From: Clostridiales bacterium
GTDB lineage: Bacteria; Bacillota; Clostridia; Christensenellales; Aristaeellaceae
Assembly (NCBI GenBank): GCA_015056175.1
Contig: SVGT01000010.1
Span: forward strand, 1 to 52,849
Direction: 5' to 3'
DNA length: 52,849 nt
Shown: positions 42,153 to 49,362 of the stretch, piece by piece
Layout: each line of letters starts with the position of its first letter
Position numbering within the stretch: the first letter of the stretch is position 1
Notes under the pieces: model-generated
What the model was told of the DNA's origin: nothing
Seen by the model: the letters and a program-made list of their open reading frames with translations, nothing else
Database searches by the model: none
Position numbers and translations under genes: made by a program

Positions 42153-43574
42153 ATGCGTAAGACGAAAATCGTATGCACCGTGGGCCCTGCCTGCCGCAAT
42201 GTGAATACCCTGCGCGAGATGGTCAAGGCGGGTATGAGCGTGGCGCGCCTCAATTTTTCCCACGGCGATCACGCCTATCATGAGGAGACCATTGCCATGG
42301 TCAAGCAGGTGCGCGAGGAAATGAACGTGCCGCTGGCCATTTTGCTGGATACCAAGGGCCCGGAGATCCGCACCCGCAATTTTGTAAACGGGTATGAGGA
42401 CCTGGAGGAAGGTCAGCTTTTTACCTTCACCGTGCGTGAGGTAGAGGGCGATAAAAACATCTGCCAGGTGTCCTATCCCGGCTTTGCCCGCTGCATGACC
42501 AAGGGCGATACCGTGCTGATTGACGACGGCAAAATTCGCCTTGTGGTGGAGGAATGCAACGAAGAAGACGTGATTTGCCGCGTGCTCAACAGCGGCCGCG
42601 TGAGCAACCACAAGGGCATCAACGTGCCCAACGTGCACATGGATATGCCCTTCCTCAGCGCCAGCGATAAGGCGGATTTGCTCTTTGGCGTGCAGATGGA
42701 CGTGGACTTTGTGGCCGCCTCCTTTGTGCGCAGCGCCCAGGACGTGGTGGATATGCGCAAGTATCTCAATTATTACGGCGGTCACCACATCGGCATTATT
42801 TCCAAGATCGAAAACGCCGAGGGCATTGATAATTTTGACGCCATCCTGGAAAAGAGCGACGGCATCATGGTGGCCCGCGGCGATATGGGCGTGGAGGTGG
42901 ATTACACCCGCCTGCCCGGCATCCAGAAGCGGCTGATCTCCAGCTGCTATAAGGCGGGCAAAATGGTGATCACCGCCACCCAGATGCTGGAAAGCATGAG
43001 CACCAATCCTTCCCCCACCCGTGCCGAGATCACCGACGTTGCCAACGCCGTGTTTGACGGCACTTCCGCCGTCATGCTTTCCGGCGAAACGGCGGCGGGC
43101 AAGTATCCTGTGGAAGCTGTGCACACCATGGCCTATATTGCAGAGCAGGCCGAACAGGACGCCCTGACGCTGCCTGCCCGCAGCGGCGTGCATTACGATA
43201 TTCCCGACGGCAACATTACCAACGCTGTGTGCGACGCCGCCTGCAGAGCTGCCCGCGACGTGAACGCCAAGGCCATCGTGGCCCTGACCAAGTCCGGCGG
43301 CACGGCCAGGAACGTGAGCAAGTTCCGTCCCCGCCAGCCCATCGTGGCGGCGACCCCGGATGTAAAAACCTACCATCAGCTGTCGCTGAGCTGGGGCGTG
43401 TATCCCGTGGTATCCCTGGAGCAGCACGAATATCAGGATCTGCTCACCCACGCCGTGGACTGCGCCAAGCAGATCGACATGGTGGACCGGGGTGACGTGG
43501 CCGTCATCGTGGCCGGTATGCCGCTGGGACTCACCGGCAACACCAACGTGCTGCAGGTCAACGTGGTGGAATAA
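42153..43574 (+). CDS. pyk: Pyruvate kinase
   Basis: 473 residues. ATG 42153 follows GGAGG by 7 nt. The N-terminus KTKIVCTVGPACRN, then SVARLNFSHGDH with substrate-binding Arg and Asn, LDTKGPEIRT, KIENAEGIDNFDAIL (catalytic Lys), MVARGDMGVEV with metal-binding Asp, and ATQMLESM are all intact. The length fits the short form lacking the C-terminal PEP-utiliser-like domain found in many Bacilli. It converts PEP and ADP to pyruvate and ATP. It is transcribed alone from its own promoter, divergent from rplU. Confidence 0.97.
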   Translation: MRKTKIVCTVGPACRNVNTLREMVKAGMSVARLNFSHGDHAYHEETIAMVKQVREEMNVPLAILLDTKGPEIRTRNFVNGYEDLEEGQLFTFTVREVEGDKNICQVSYPGFARCMTKGDTVLIDDGKIRLVVEECNEEDVICRVLNSGRVSNHKGINVPNVHMDMPFLSASDKADLLFGVQMDVDFVAASFVRSAQDVVDMRKYLNYYGGHHIGIISKIENAEGIDNFDAILEKSDGIMVARGDMGVEVDYTRLPGIQKRLISSCYKAGKMVITATQMLESMSTNPSPTRAEITDVANAVFDGTSAVMLSGETAAGKYPVEAVHTMAYIAEQAEQDALTLPARSGVHYDIPDGNITNAVCDAACRAARDVNAKAIVALTKSGGTARNVSKFRPRQPIVAATPDVKTYHQLSLSWGVYPVVSLEQHEYQDLLTHAVDCAKQIDMVDRGDVAVIVAGMPLGLTGNTNVLQVNVVE

Positions 43575-43593
43575 GAAACTGCAAGAAGAAAAC

Positions 43594-43622
43594 TTGAAAA
43601 ATACAATCATTTCGGTTATAAT
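43594..43622 (+). promoter_or_regulatory. Promoter of the P-loop protein gene
   Basis: TTGAAA (43594-43599), 17-bp spacer, consensus TATAAT (43617-43622). Confidence 0.85.
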
Positions 43623-43658
43623 ACAATAAAGATCATCTCTCGAAAGGGGTTATGACCC

Positions 43659-44069
43659 ATGATTCAGCTTATTCACGGCAAAAAAGGCTCCGGCAAAACC
43701 AAGAAGCTTTTGGATATGACCAACGCGGCTGTCAAGCAGTATTCCGGCAGCATCATCTTTGTGGACGACGATAACCGTTACATGTTCGACCTGAAGCACG
43801 AGGTGCGCTTCGTCAACGCCGGTGAATACGGCTGCGACAGCCCCGAAATGTTCTTCGGCTTCCTGTGCGGTATGCTCAGCCAGAACTTTGACATCAGCGT
43901 CATCTTTGTGGATGCGTTCCTCAAGCTGGTCAAGGTGGAGCCCGAAAAGACCGAAAACTTCTTTGCCCGTCTGGAAGAACTGGCCCAGCGCCACAATGTG
44001 GATATTATCATCAGCGCTTCCATCGACGATGAGACTGCGCCTGAATTTTTGAAGAAGTATTTCTGCTGA
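43659..44069 (+). CDS. Small P-loop NTPase-like protein of unknown role
   Basis: 136 residues, preceded by GAAAGGGG about 11 nt before the ATG. MIQLIHGKKGSGKTKKLLDM carries a Walker A motif (G-K-K-G-S-G-K-T, residues 7-14); FDISVIFVDAFLKL (about residue 80) looks like a Walker B strand ending in Asp. LEELAQRHNVDIIISASIDDE follows as a likely sensor strand. The protein is shorter than known kinases and is often mislabelled as a twitching-motility ATPase; no such system is nearby. It has its own promoter and terminator. Nucleotide binding is probable; function is unknown. Confidence 0.75.
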   Translation: MIQLIHGKKGSGKTKKLLDMTNAAVKQYSGSIIFVDDDNRYMFDLKHEVRFVNAGEYGCDSPEMFFGFLCGMLSQNFDISVIFVDAFLKLVKVEPEKTENFFARLEELAQRHNVDIIISASIDDETAPEFLKKYFC

Positions 44070-44085
44070 TTTTTTGAAGCAGTAC

Positions 44086-44122
44086 ACAGGGAAGCAAAAA
44101 AGTTTTTGCTTCTCTGTTTCAT
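44086..44122 (+). terminator. Terminator after the P-loop gene
   Basis: ACAGGGAAGCAAAAA pairs with TTTTTGCTTCTCTGT (one G-U pair) around AG; T-rich tail TTCATTT. Confidence 0.7.
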
Positions 44123-44149
44123 TTGTACGTTTGCAGGTTATATTCATCA

Positions 44150-44165
44150 TGTTCCGGATGGAACA
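44150..44165. promoter_or_regulatory. Inverted repeat upstream of rubrerythrin, copy 1
   Basis: TGTTCC-GGAT-GGAACA, 46 bp before the start codon. The same palindrome with one changed centre base and longer arms occurs before the second rubrerythrin (52563-52580), so it is a good operator candidate for redox control; the binder is unknown. Confidence 0.6.
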
Positions 44166-44211
44166 CCAAAACAAAAACCAAATTCAATGAATACATGGAG
44201 GGTCAGACATT

Positions 44212-44754
44212 ATGAAGTGGGTATGCAAGATTTGCGGTTATGTACATGAAGGTCCCGAGGCTCCCGAAAAGTGCCCCATCTGCAAGGCGCCGGCTGAAAA
44301 GTTCGCCAAGCAGGAAGGCGAAAAGGTATGGGCGGCCGAGCACGTGGTGGGCGTGGCCCAGGGCGTGGATCAGCGCATCATCGACGGCCTGCGCGAGAAC
44401 TTTAACGGCGAATGCAGCGAAGTTGGCATGTATCTGGCCATGGCGCGTGTTGCCCATCGTGAAGGCTATCCCGAGATCGGCCTGTACTGGGAAAAGGCTG
44501 CTTACGAAGAAGCCGAGCATGCCGCCAAGTTCGCAGAGCTCCTGGGCGAAGTGGTGACCGCCAGCACCAAGAAGAATCTGGAAATGCGCGTGGACGCCGA
44601 AAACGGCGCTACCGCCGGCAAGTTCGAGCTGGCCAAGCTGGCCAAGGAACTGAACCTGGACGCCATCCACGACACCGTGCATGAAATGGCCCGCGACGAA
44701 GCCCGCCACGGCAAGGCTTTCGAAGGCCTGCTGAAGCGCTACTTCGGCAAGTAA
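44212..44754 (+). CDS. rbr: Reverse rubrerythrin (rubredoxin domain first), copy 1
   Basis: 180 residues, GGAGG 9 nt before the ATG. The rubredoxin-like domain is N-terminal ([20 protein letters not shown], Cys 5, 8, 21 and 24), followed by a ferritin-like four-helix domain with diiron ligands in [33 protein letters not shown] and [12 protein letters not shown]. This order defines reverse rubrerythrin, an NAD(P)H-linked peroxidase (with reductase partners) that protects anaerobic Clostridia from H2O2 and O2. Rubredoxin is encoded 84 bp downstream. A second, nearly identical gene begins at 52625. Confidence 0.95.
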   Translation: MKWVCKICGYVHEGPEAPEKCPICKAPAEKFAKQEGEKVWAAEHVVGVAQGVDQRIIDGLRENFNGECSEVGMYLAMARVAHREGYPEIGLYWEKAAYEEAEHAAKFAELLGEVVTASTKKNLEMRVDAENGATAGKFELAKLAKELNLDAIHDTVHEMARDEARHGKAFEGLLKRYFGK

Positions 44755-44838
44755 GCGGCGGCCGCGCCCCCTGCGCGAAGGATCAGAACACCTTTTCCAA
44801 CAGATTTAACAGATGAATTGATTAAAGGAGAAATCGTT

Positions 44839-44994
44839 ATGAAGTATGAATGCCCCTGCAGCTATATCTATGATCCTGCGATCGGCGATCCCGACGGCGG
44901 CATCGCTCCCGGCACCGCCTGGGAAGACATCCCCGAAGATTGGGTGTGCCCCGTGTGCGGCCTGGGCAAGGACGCCTTCACCCCCGTGGAATAA
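44839..44994 (+). CDS. Rubredoxin with unusual first Cys motif
   Basis: 51 residues, with AAAGGAG 8 nt upstream. Family features are clear: [39 protein letters not shown]. The second iron knuckle is the normal CPVCG, but the first reads [11 protein letters not shown], giving CxC-S where rubredoxins normally have CxxCG; one residue is missing and Gly is replaced by Ser. All four cysteines remain, so iron binding is still possible but geometry may differ. It follows rubrerythrin and presumably donates electrons to it or to an oxygen reductase. A strong terminator follows. Confidence 0.9.
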   Translation: MKYECPCSYIYDPAIGDPDGGIAPGTAWEDIPEDWVCPVCGLGKDAFTPVE

Positions 44995-45007
44995 GGAACC
45001 ATCAAAA

Positions 45008-45033
45008 GGACCGGCAGTGAGCCGGTCCTTTTT
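45008..45033 (+). terminator. Terminator after rubredoxin
   Basis: GGACCGGC and GCCGGTCC around AGTGA, then TTTTT. Confidence 0.93.
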
Positions 45034-45035
45034 GC

Positions 45036-45064
45036 TTGCGGCGTCCAAGGCGGTGTGGTATACT
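45036..45064 (+). promoter_or_regulatory. Promoter of the RNA methyltransferase gene
   Basis: TTGCGG (45036-45041), 17-bp spacer, TATACT (45059-45064). Confidence 0.65.
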
Positions 45065-45111
45065 TTGGTGGATGGGCGCAAGACGCCCAAGCAAAACGCA
45101 AAGAGGATTGT

Positions 45112-45936
45112 ATGAAGACCGAAAAGATTTTTTCGCGCAGCGATAAATTTCAGCGCTTTGAGACCCTGAAGCGCAACCGGGAAAAGCGCAGCAAGGCCGG
45201 GCTTTTCTTCATCGAGGGCGTGCAGATGGTGGAGCAGGCCATCCGCCACAACTGGCATTTTGCCTGCATGGCGGTGATGGAGGGCAAGCGCCTGTCCGGC
45301 TGGGCGGAGGATATGATTGGGAAGGCGCGCCCCGACGTGCTCTATTATATGGCGCCGGAGCTGATGCAGGAGCTTTCCGACCGGGAGGATACCTGCGAGA
45401 TCATTGCCCTTGTTGAGATGCGCCGTGACGGCGTGCAGCGCATGCTTTCGTCTGCGGCGCAGCAGGAAGCGCCCTTCTTCGCCCTGTTTGACCGGCCTCA
45501 GTCGCCGGGGAATCTGGGCACCTTCCTGCGCTCTGCGGATGCATTTGGCGCACAGGGCGCCATCATCACCGGTCACGCTGCGGACGTGTACGATACCCAG
45601 TGCCTCCGCGGCAGCGTGGGCACGGCCTTTGCCATTCCCTTTGCCCATATGGCCTCCGCCGAGGAAGCGGTAGATTTTTTGAAGAACATGGAAAATCCGC
45701 CCCTCATCGTGGGCACCAGCGCCAAGGCGGACAAGGATATTTCCCAGATCGATCTGACCGGGCCTGTGGCGCTGGTCATCGGCAACGAGACCTTCGGCAT
45801 GAGCAAAAGCTGGAAGGAAAAGTGCGACGTGCTGGTGAAGATCCCCATTTTCGGCGCGGCCAGCTCTCTGAACGCCGGGTGCGCCGCCACGGTGTGCTTT
45901 TACGAGATCAGCCGCCAGCGTCTGGCCAAGAAGTAA
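45112..45936 (+). CDS. TrmH/SpoU-family RNA 2'-O-methyltransferase
   Basis: 274 residues. ATG 45112 follows AGAGGA; an in-frame GTG at 45055 overlaps the promoter. An N-terminal substrate-binding part (KRNREKRSKAGLFFIEGVQMVEQAI) resembles L30e-like domains of 23S rRNA or tRNA ribose methylases. The SPOUT knot motifs are SPGNLGTFLRSADAFGAQGAI (motif 1, about residue 137), LVIGNETFGMS (motif 2) and IPIFGAASSLNAGCAATVCFYE (motif 3). It transfers methyl from SAM to a ribose in rRNA or tRNA; the site is unknown. It has its own promoter and terminator. Confidence 0.9.
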   Translation: MKTEKIFSRSDKFQRFETLKRNREKRSKAGLFFIEGVQMVEQAIRHNWHFACMAVMEGKRLSGWAEDMIGKARPDVLYYMAPELMQELSDREDTCEIIALVEMRRDGVQRMLSSAAQQEAPFFALFDRPQSPGNLGTFLRSADAFGAQGAIITGHAADVYDTQCLRGSVGTAFAIPFAHMASAEEAVDFLKNMENPPLIVGTSAKADKDISQIDLTGPVALVIGNETFGMSKSWKEKCDVLVKIPIFGAASSLNAGCAATVCFYEISRQRLAKK

Positions 45937-45942
45937 GCAATC

Positions 45943-45973
45943 AAAAAGAACCGCGCAAATGCGGTTCTTTTTT
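45943..45973. terminator. Bidirectional terminator
   Basis: AAAAAGAACCGC and GCGGTTCTTTTT around GCAAAT, between convergent genes. Confidence 0.92.
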
Positions 45974-45981
45974 TGTGTGCG

Positions 45982-46491
45982 TTATTTTCCCTTGATCGCG
46001 TCCATTTCGGCGATCAGTTCCGCAAGCGGGCGGTAGGTGCCGCCCCAGTATTCAAACACGTGCATGCCCTCGTCCTCCAGCACGGGGCCGGTCATATGCA
46101 TCTCCACCTGCATCTGTCCAAGGAGATTTTCATAATCCGGCTTTTCCTCCTCAAAGGGCAGCAGCTGCTGAAAGGCTTTGTAGGAAACGCCGTATACGAC
46201 GTTTTTGACGCCCAGCGATGCGATGGCCATCAGGCAGCGCACACAGGGGGCGCAGCTGGTATAGAAGATGCTGTTTGCAAGCACCTCATCGGAAAACTGA
46301 TTGGCACACTTGTGCACCAGATTAAATTCCGCGTGCCCGAACAGGCCTTTTTCGTAATCCGCGGTGTTTTCCGCCTCGGCGATGATCTTTCCTTTGTGCA
46401 CCAGCACGGCGCCGAAGGTATCAAAGCCCTTTTTGCCGGCGGAAATGGCCAATTGATAGCATCTGCGGATGAATTGTTCATGCTGGGTCAT
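45982..46491 (-). CDS. Zinc-dependent cytidine/deoxycytidylate-type deaminase
   Basis: 169 residues from ATG 46491, which overlaps the upstream stop as ATGA. The zinc motifs are HAEFNLV (HAE, near residue 60) and TSCAPCVRCLMAI (PCxxC, about residue 85), with FDTFGAVLVHKGKII in front. This is the CDA fold of nucleoside, guanine or tRNA deaminases. A C-terminal extension (about 40 residues ending EMDAIKGK) and MHVFEYWGGTYRPL resemble CMP/dCMP-type or guanine-deaminase-like proteins. The substrate is not certain. Translation is probably coupled to the GNAT gene. Confidence 0.85.
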   Translation of the reverse strand: MTQHEQFIRRCYQLAISAGKKGFDTFGAVLVHKGKIIAEAENTADYEKGLFGHAEFNLVHKCANQFSDEVLANSIFYTSCAPCVRCLMAIASLGVKNVVYGVSYKAFQQLLPFEEEKPDYENLLGQMQVEMHMTGPVLEDEGMHVFEYWGGTYRPLAELIAEMDAIKGK

Positions 46492-47045
46492 GAGAGCGCC
46501 TCGTAATCCGTGTATTCCAATGTGCCTGTGATGCGGCCGTCGGCGCCGGGCTGCAGAAACTGCACCATCAGGCATTCGGGATGGGCGCGGGGATAGTCCA
46601 CCGTGCGGCCGGGCAGGATGCCGTGAGGCGTGGAGGTGACAAAGCCGCGGGCGTTGTAGTTGCGGGGGTTGCCCTCCACGATGACGGCGGCAAAGCCCAT
46701 GTCCCGGGCCTTTTGCAGGGCGTACTCGATCATGCCCTTGGAAATATGCTGCCGCTGCAGGGCGGTTTTCACGCAGACGGGGGAGAGGAGCAGCAGTTCA
46801 TCCTCAAATTTTCCCTCCAGATGCATGCGGGACAGCATGCAGTGGCCGATGACCTCGTCGGTTTCATCCTCCAGCGCCACGATCTCCAATTCAGGAATGT
46901 AAAAGCGCTTGCTGCGGATCTCCTCTGCCAGCCTTCGCACCAGCTTGCCTTCCTTCTCGTTTTCGTGGGCGGTAAACACAGCCTCTACCAGCTCCAGCGC
47001 CGGGAGCAGGTGTCTTATTTCAATGGATTGAAAAATGCGTGCCAT
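46488..47045 (-). CDS. GNAT-family N-acetyltransferase
   Basis: 185 residues. ATG 47045 follows GGAGGCAGCT; an open frame further upstream has no site and crosses a terminator. LLSPVCVKTALQRQHISKGMIEYALQKARDMGFAAVIVEGNPRNYNARGF is the GNAT core (acetyl-CoA loop QRQHISKGMI, about residue 105, and the V-shaped strand with GNP.NY..RGF). The group resembles the YhbS-like acetyltransferases. Substrate unknown. It overlaps the deaminase gene by 4 nt, so the two are one operon. Confidence 0.87.
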   Translation of the reverse strand: MARIFQSIEIRHLLPALELVEAVFTAHENEKEGKLVRRLAEEIRSKRFYIPELEIVALEDETDEVIGHCMLSRMHLEGKFEDELLLLSPVCVKTALQRQHISKGMIEYALQKARDMGFAAVIVEGNPRNYNARGFVTSTPHGILPGRTVDYPRAHPECLMVQFLQPGADGRITGTLEYTDYEALS

Positions 47046-47141
47046 AGCTGCCTCCTTGTGTGGGTTGCTTTGATTGTACCGCAAATCCTGCGCACTGTAT
47101 AGCAAACAGACCGTTTGAAGGGAAAAAGTAGAAAAAAGCAG

Positions 47142-47175
47142 AAAAAACGGCGATCGAAAGACCGCCGCCTTTTTT
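47142..47175. terminator. Terminator after the CD3324 gene
   Basis: CGGCGATC-GAAA-GACCGCCG (one G-U pair on transcription) flanked by A and T runs, functional in the minus direction 2 bp after the stop codon. Confidence 0.8.
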
Positions 47176-47176
47176 A

Positions 47177-47425
47177 TTACTGATGCAGGATCTTGTAGAT
47201 GCTCTGAGGGGAAAGGAAGTAGCGTTGTGCCAGCGTTCTGACCGGCACGCCTGCGCGGTATGCTTCCCGGATCTCCCGGTTGCGCAGGATGATATCGGCG
47301 CCCGGGCCGCGCTTTTTGCGGGGCGCAGGCTCTTTGGGGATATACAGGCAATCGCCTGCGGCGTAGCGCTGCACCTGATGGAGCAGAGCCTTGGGCAGAG
47401 CATCTTTTCCGTTGCGGTAGGCCAT
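47177..47425 (-). CDS. CD3324-family helix-turn-helix protein
   Basis: 82 residues from ATG 47425, GGAGAG 6 nt upstream. The family pattern is clear: MAYRNGKDALPKALLHQVQRYAAGDCLYIPKEP, a basic linker RKKRGPGA, then a helix-turn-helix NREIREAYRAGVPVRTLAQRYFLSPQSIYKIL. CD3324 proteins are widespread in Clostridia and of unknown function; DNA binding is inferred from the C-terminal motif. Its 5' region holds a perfect 12-bp inverted repeat and a 12-codon upstream frame, suggesting attenuation or autoregulation. Confidence 0.87.
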   Translation of the reverse strand: MAYRNGKDALPKALLHQVQRYAAGDCLYIPKEPAPRKKRGPGADIILRNREIREAYRAGVPVRTLAQRYFLSPQSIYKILHQ

Positions 47426-47458
47426 ATGCGTCTCTCCTTGAAATTGAAGTATGAGCGC

Positions 47459-47491
47459 GCATAAGCCATGCATGGGGATCATGGCTTATGC
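47459..47491. repeat. Perfect 12-bp inverted repeat upstream of the CD3324 gene
   Basis: GCATAAGCCATG (47459-47470) and CATGGCTTATGC (47480-47491) with a 9-base loop, 34 bp before the start codon. It can form a stable hairpin in the mRNA or be an operator. Confidence 0.85.
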
Positions 47492-47524
47492 CATGGCCTC
47501 CACGGTTTGATTTGCGGTAAACAT
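47486..47524 (-). CDS. Possible 12-residue leader peptide
   Basis: ATG 47524 after GGAGG (9-nt spacing), peptide MFTANQTVEAMA, with the stop codon inside one arm of the hairpin 47459-47491. This arrangement suggests translation-dependent control of the CD3324 gene, but a frame this short may be chance. Confidence 0.35.
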   Translation of the reverse strand: MFTANQTVEAMA

Positions 47525-47568
47525 GTAACTGTACCTCCGTGTTGGATGATATTATGGATCAGACGGGC

Positions 47569-48420
47569 TTACTTTCCGTAATATTCCGCGCACCATTCGT
47601 TGAAGATGTCGGCGTCCTCCTTCACCTGGTTCTTGTCCCGCTGGAACACGCCGATGCAGCCCAGGTCGTTTTCCTTGAGGACGGGGAACACCTCCTGATA
47701 GGCGCCCTTGATCAGCGCGCGGATCTCCTCCTCCGTCTTGTGCAGGAACATTTGCCCGCCGGCAAACAGCTTGAAGGCGATGATGGGCTTTGTGACCTTC
47801 TTCAGCGTTTCCAGCATGACGGGACGGTCGTCGGGGTGGAAGATGAGATCGGCCTTGGTTTTGCCGGTGATGAAGCTGCTCTTTTCACCGGCCCGGTTGC
47901 GGCGGCCGTTCTGCATGCAGGCCATGTAGAAATCCACTTCCCAGCCTTCCCGCTCGGCTTTTTCAATCAGATCCGGGCGATGGGTGCCAAGACCCACCGG
48001 CACGCCCAATTGACGGTATGTTTTGATGTACTTGTGGATCTCATCCTCCTGACCCGTTTCGTACAGGTAATCGGTGGTGGAGCCCTGGGTGTAGATGCCG
48101 ATGCAGTTCAATTCCTCCATCTGGCGGAGGGAAACCTCCTGATCCATGGGCACATAGGGCTGGAAAATGTACTGCAGTTTGCCGCCCTCCCGCTCATACT
48201 CCTTGAGGATGCGCAGCACGTAGGGGTCGGCCAGGGGCAGCATGGTGTTGAAGCCGTTTTTTTCGATCTCCCGCAGGGATTCCTTGAAATGCTCTGCGGT
48301 ATAGTATTCCTTCATTTCCTCGCGGCCCACCCAGTCCAGCACATAGCTGTGACCGTTGAAGGGATTATCGCCCACGATCAGCTTGGTGACCTGTTTGCCG
48401 AAAAAGTCTACGGTTTTCAT
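47569..48420 (-). CDS. Conserved protein of unnamed family, paralogue of 1646-2488
   Basis: 283 residues. ATG 48420 follows GGGAGG by 7 nt. It is co-linear with the protein at 1646-2488: TVDFFGKQVTKLIVGDNPFNGHSY at the start, GGKLQYIFQPYVP, LNCIGIYTQGSTTDYLYE, VGLGTHRPDLIEKAEREGWEVDFYMACM, SSFITGKTK, RPVMLETLKKVTKPIIAFKLFAGGQMF and CIGVFQRDKNQ. The repeated beta-strand/helix pattern suggests a TIM barrel. No named family was recognised and catalytic residues cannot be assigned; the conserved His, Asp, Glu and Lys positions shared by both copies are candidates. It has a good promoter of its own. Confidence 0.7.
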   Translation of the reverse strand: MKTVDFFGKQVTKLIVGDNPFNGHSYVLDWVGREEMKEYYTAEHFKESLREIEKNGFNTMLPLADPYVLRILKEYEREGGKLQYIFQPYVPMDQEVSLRQMEELNCIGIYTQGSTTDYLYETGQEDEIHKYIKTYRQLGVPVGLGTHRPDLIEKAEREGWEVDFYMACMQNGRRNRAGEKSSFITGKTKADLIFHPDDRPVMLETLKKVTKPIIAFKLFAGGQMFLHKTEEEIRALIKGAYQEVFPVLKENDLGCIGVFQRDKNQVKEDADIFNEWCAEYYGK

Positions 48421-48460
48421 ATGGTGTCCTCCCGGGGGATATTTGGTTTTTGTCCCTTTC

Positions 48461-48489
48461 AGTATAGCGTGAAAAGGGCTGTATGGCAA
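48461..48489 (-). promoter_or_regulatory. Promoter of the second unnamed-family gene
   Basis: Minus strand TTGCCA (48489-48484), 17-bp spacer, TATACT (48466-48461). Confidence 0.75.
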
Positions 48490-48490
48490 G

Positions 48491-48512
48491 CAAAAAGCGC
48501 CCCGAAGGGCGC
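48491..48512 (-). terminator. Terminator of the DUF4838-HAD operon
   Basis: Minus strand GCGCCC-TTCG-GGGCGC followed by five T, 4 bp after the HAD stop. Confidence 0.85.
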
Positions 48513-48516
48513 AAAA

Positions 48517-49341
48517 TTACAGGAGTTGGGACAGAATATCGCCCACGCCGCCCTCGTCGCAGGGGAGGCGGGTAACGCCCTTGCCCAGTGCCGCCATATC
48601 CCGGATCAGATCGGGATTGCCGTTTTTCATCACATAGCCGTGATGGGCGTTTGTGATCATCATGCGGTCGTTGTTCTGATCGCCAAAGCACCAGATGTTT
48701 TGGGGATCGATATTGTAGTATTCTGCCGCTTCCCGGACGGTATGCCACTTATCCGCAGTGGAGGCGCAGAAGGATACGCTGTAGGCGCCGTACTTGTTGG
48801 GATAGGCGCTGCAGGTTAGATCGGAAAGGCCGTCAAAGCGGCGCATGACCTCGTTTGCCGTTTCCGCATCCTGCGCCATGGCAAAGATGCGTCCGCAGCG
48901 CTGCACGGGCAGGCGGCCTACCTTCTGCGTATTGCACTGGGAGAACATCAGGCGGAAATAGGGGTAGGGCAGGGGCGCGTCGGTGGTCCACACGCTGTCG
49001 TCAGACTGCATCCAGGGAGATAAGAGCTTCAGCTCCTCCACGGTGCGGAGGATGGCGTCCGCGCGCTCCTCACTGATCTCGTGGCGGATCATGGGGAAGG
49101 CGGCATCGTCCGGATGGAAGAGATAATTCCCGTTGACGGTGGAGAGCAGGGCGTTTAACCCCATGATGCGGTGGTAGGGCAGCGCCATGCAGGTGGGGCG
49201 GGCGGTGGCGATCATCACGATGTGGCCTTTGTCGCGCAGGTCGATGAGCTTCCACACGGAATCCACATTGAGGGAAAACAGGCCGCTTAAAATGGTATCG
49301 TCCAGATCTACGGCAATGAGATGTCGGTCAATTGGGTGCAT
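48517..49341 (-). CDS. Cof-type HAD hydrolase
   Basis: 274 residues; ATG 49341 with GCGAGG upstream. Motif I is LIAVDLDDTILSG (nucleophile Asp, near residue 11); motif II is IATARPT; the C2 cap with ALLSTVNGNYLFHP lies between; motif IV is CFGDQNNDRMMITNAHHGYVMKNG (about residue 205). Cof-type HADs dephosphorylate sugar phosphates or flavin/pyridoxal phosphates. It is 21 bp downstream of the DUF4838 gene in the same operon, so a sugar phosphate is a reasonable guess. Confidence 0.9.
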   Translation of the reverse strand: MHPIDRHLIAVDLDDTILSGLFSLNVDSVWKLIDLRDKGHIVMIATARPTCMALPYHRIMGLNALLSTVNGNYLFHPDDAAFPMIRHEISEERADAILRTVEELKLLSPWMQSDDSVWTTDAPLPYPYFRLMFSQCNTQKVGRLPVQRCGRIFAMAQDAETANEVMRRFDGLSDLTCSAYPNKYGAYSVSFCASTADKWHTVREAAEYYNIDPQNIWCFGDQNNDRMMITNAHHGYVMKNGNPDLIRDMAALGKGVTRLPCDEGGVGDILSQLL

Positions 49342-49362
49342 AACATACCTCGCTTGTATGGA

